Under the pieces are notes generated by a model, which saw nothing but the letters and a program-made list of their open reading frames with translations, made no database searches and was not told the origin of the DNA. A program made the translations under genes and the position numbers. From NCBI GenBank assembly GCA_014803815.1, contig JAAVAY010000004.1, positions 1-14,930 on the forward strand: DNA of 14,930 bases, given 5' to 3'. The DNA is from Allobaculum sp. Its GTDB lineage: Bacteria > Bacillota_I > Bacilli_A > Erysipelotrichales > Erysipelotrichaceae. Below are positions 14,166 through 14,930 of this stretch, one piece after another (positions within the stretch are counted from its first letter, which is position 1; each line of letters opens with the position of its first letter).

Positions 14166-14930
14166 ATGAAAATTGATTTTAAAAATAAGGTTCATCGAGA
14201 CATCTTTATTCGCTCCATGTCCTTTATCCTTGCGATCATGGCCTTTTTGCTGCTCACAAGGATCAACGACATCATACGCTTTATTGGAAAATTAGGCTCT
14301 TTGCTGTCCCCTTTCTTAATCGGATTTGGCTTAGCCTTTTTGATGAATGGTCCTATTGAATGGATCCAAAATCGATTGTTGGTCACACCGCTTTCGCAAA
14401 AGCGCTGTCATCAGTTGGCCACTGTGATTGTCGTCATTCTCTTTTTACTCTTCTTTGCCTTTGTGATGTGGGTGCTCATCCCTTCGCTCATCGATTCTTT
14501 GCAAGTGTTTGTCGCTAACTTTTCAAGTTATGCTAGGCGCTTTGAAACCACACTGGTGGAGCTAGGCGAACGCTATCACTTAGATATCAGCATGATTCTC
14601 AACACCTTTCAATCCCTTGATATCTCCGCGACCATCAACAAGTGGCTGCAATCAAGCATGTTTAAGATGATGTCTTATTCTTACAACGTCATTCATTGGG
14701 CGGCGAACTTGATTATCGCCTTAGCCGCAGCGATTTACATGATCCTCGATAAAAACAATTTGTTACAAACGATGCGCGTCTTGATTTATTCCATCTTAGG
14801 CCAGCGGGTAGGCAATTTTATTCAACTATATGGCATGGACACCAAAAACATTTTCCAACAATACATCGTGGGAAATATTCTTGACTCCCTAGTTGTAGGC
14901 ATTTGTGCTTGGCTAGGAAGCGCCTTGTTT
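14166..14930 (+). CDS. AI-2E family transporter, N-terminal part (runs off window)
   Basis: The first 255 codons of a multi-pass membrane protein, open at the window edge. The start ATG at 14166 follows GGGGAG by about 8 bases and reads MKIDFKNKVHRDIF. Hydrophobic helices appear at about residues 15-32, 43-62, 91-115 and 180-200, with another beginning near 240. The paired early helices, LSPFLIGFGLAFLMNGPIEWI, a long soluble segment, then AAAIYMILDKNNLL and a FQQYIVGNILDSLVVGI segment are typical of the AI-2E transporter (PerM/YueF/YdbI) family. Members are annotated as exporters of the quorum signal AI-2 or as Na+/H+ antiporters, but most are uncharacterised, so the substrate is unknown. It is divergent from the SpoU gene and may share the intergenic control region. 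Confidence 0.85.
   Translation, partial: MKIDFKNKVHRDIFIRSMSFILAIMAFLLLTRINDIIRFIGKLGSLLSPFLIGFGLAFLMNGPIEWIQNRLLVTPLSQKRCHQLATVIVVILFLLFFAFVMWVLIPSLIDSLQVFVANFSSYARRFETTLVELGERYHLDISMILNTFQSLDISATINKWLQSSMFKMMSYSYNVIHWAANLIIALAAAIYMILDKNNLLQTMRVLIYSILGQRVGNFIQLYGMDTKNIFQQYIVGNILDSLVVGICAWLGSALF

Noticed and set aside
1..14930. tRNA or rRNA genes, prophage genes, toxin-antitoxin pairs
   Set aside because: No cloverleaf with a T-loop consensus, no rRNA-like block and no phage or toxin-like proteins were seen on either strand.

Overview
The window looks like chromosomal housekeeping DNA from a low-GC, Gram-positive Bacillota. The core is the recognisable block priA - rsmB - rlmN - prpC - prkC - rsgA - rpe - thiN on the minus strand, with rpmB read the opposite way at the far end, as around the Bacillus subtilis priA-rpmB locus. 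A PASTA-domain Ser/Thr kinase with its PP2C phosphatase is typical of Gram-positives. The gene set (a DUF4438 protein, no def/fmt between priA and rsmB, no visible spoVM) suggests a gut-type relative such as Erysipelotrichia rather than Bacillus. That placement is an inference. TGA is used as a stop, so the standard bacterial code applies.

Layout. 1-305: upstream region and promoter of rpmB (+). 306-497: rpmB with its terminator. 569-1126: GrpB/UPF0157 protein (+). 1127-1242: convergent terminator. 1243-4688 (-): a membrane protein with a permuted papain-like tail, thiN, rpe and rsgA, all tightly packed. 4721-8345 (-): prkC, prpC and rlmN. 8346-8862: a non-coding gap of about 520 bases that splits the housekeeping block. 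8863-13984 (-): rsmB, priA, a DUF4438 gene and a SpoU-family RNA methyltransferase. 14166-end (+): the first 255 codons of an AI-2E-family membrane transporter, running off the window.

How the genes fit together. RlmN, RsmB, the SpoU enzyme and RsgA all act on rRNA or the ribosome, and L28 is a ribosomal protein. PrkC and PrpC form a reversible phosphorylation pair that senses the cell wall. PriA restarts stalled replication forks. Rpe and ThiN serve the pentose phosphate pathway and the thiamine cofactor used by transketolase. Overlapping or abutting genes (TAATG at DUF4438/priA, overlaps at prpC/prkC, rpe/thiN and thiN/membrane protein) point to translational coupling.

The most unusual stretch is in the 8346-8862 gap. 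At 8682-8709 there is a 28-base unit with the hairpin layout of a type I-E CRISPR repeat. A decayed partial copy starts exactly 61 bases later, and an AT-rich leader-like stretch precedes it. The 33 bases between the copies resemble the end of an IS21-type insertion sequence. It could be a one-spacer orphan CRISPR relic or an insertion-sequence end remnant; no cas genes or transposase are in the window. Other points of interest are an attenuator-like terminator directly before rpe, a leader-ORF arrangement before prpC, DUF4438 coupled to priA, and a fusion of membrane helices to a permuted papain-like domain.
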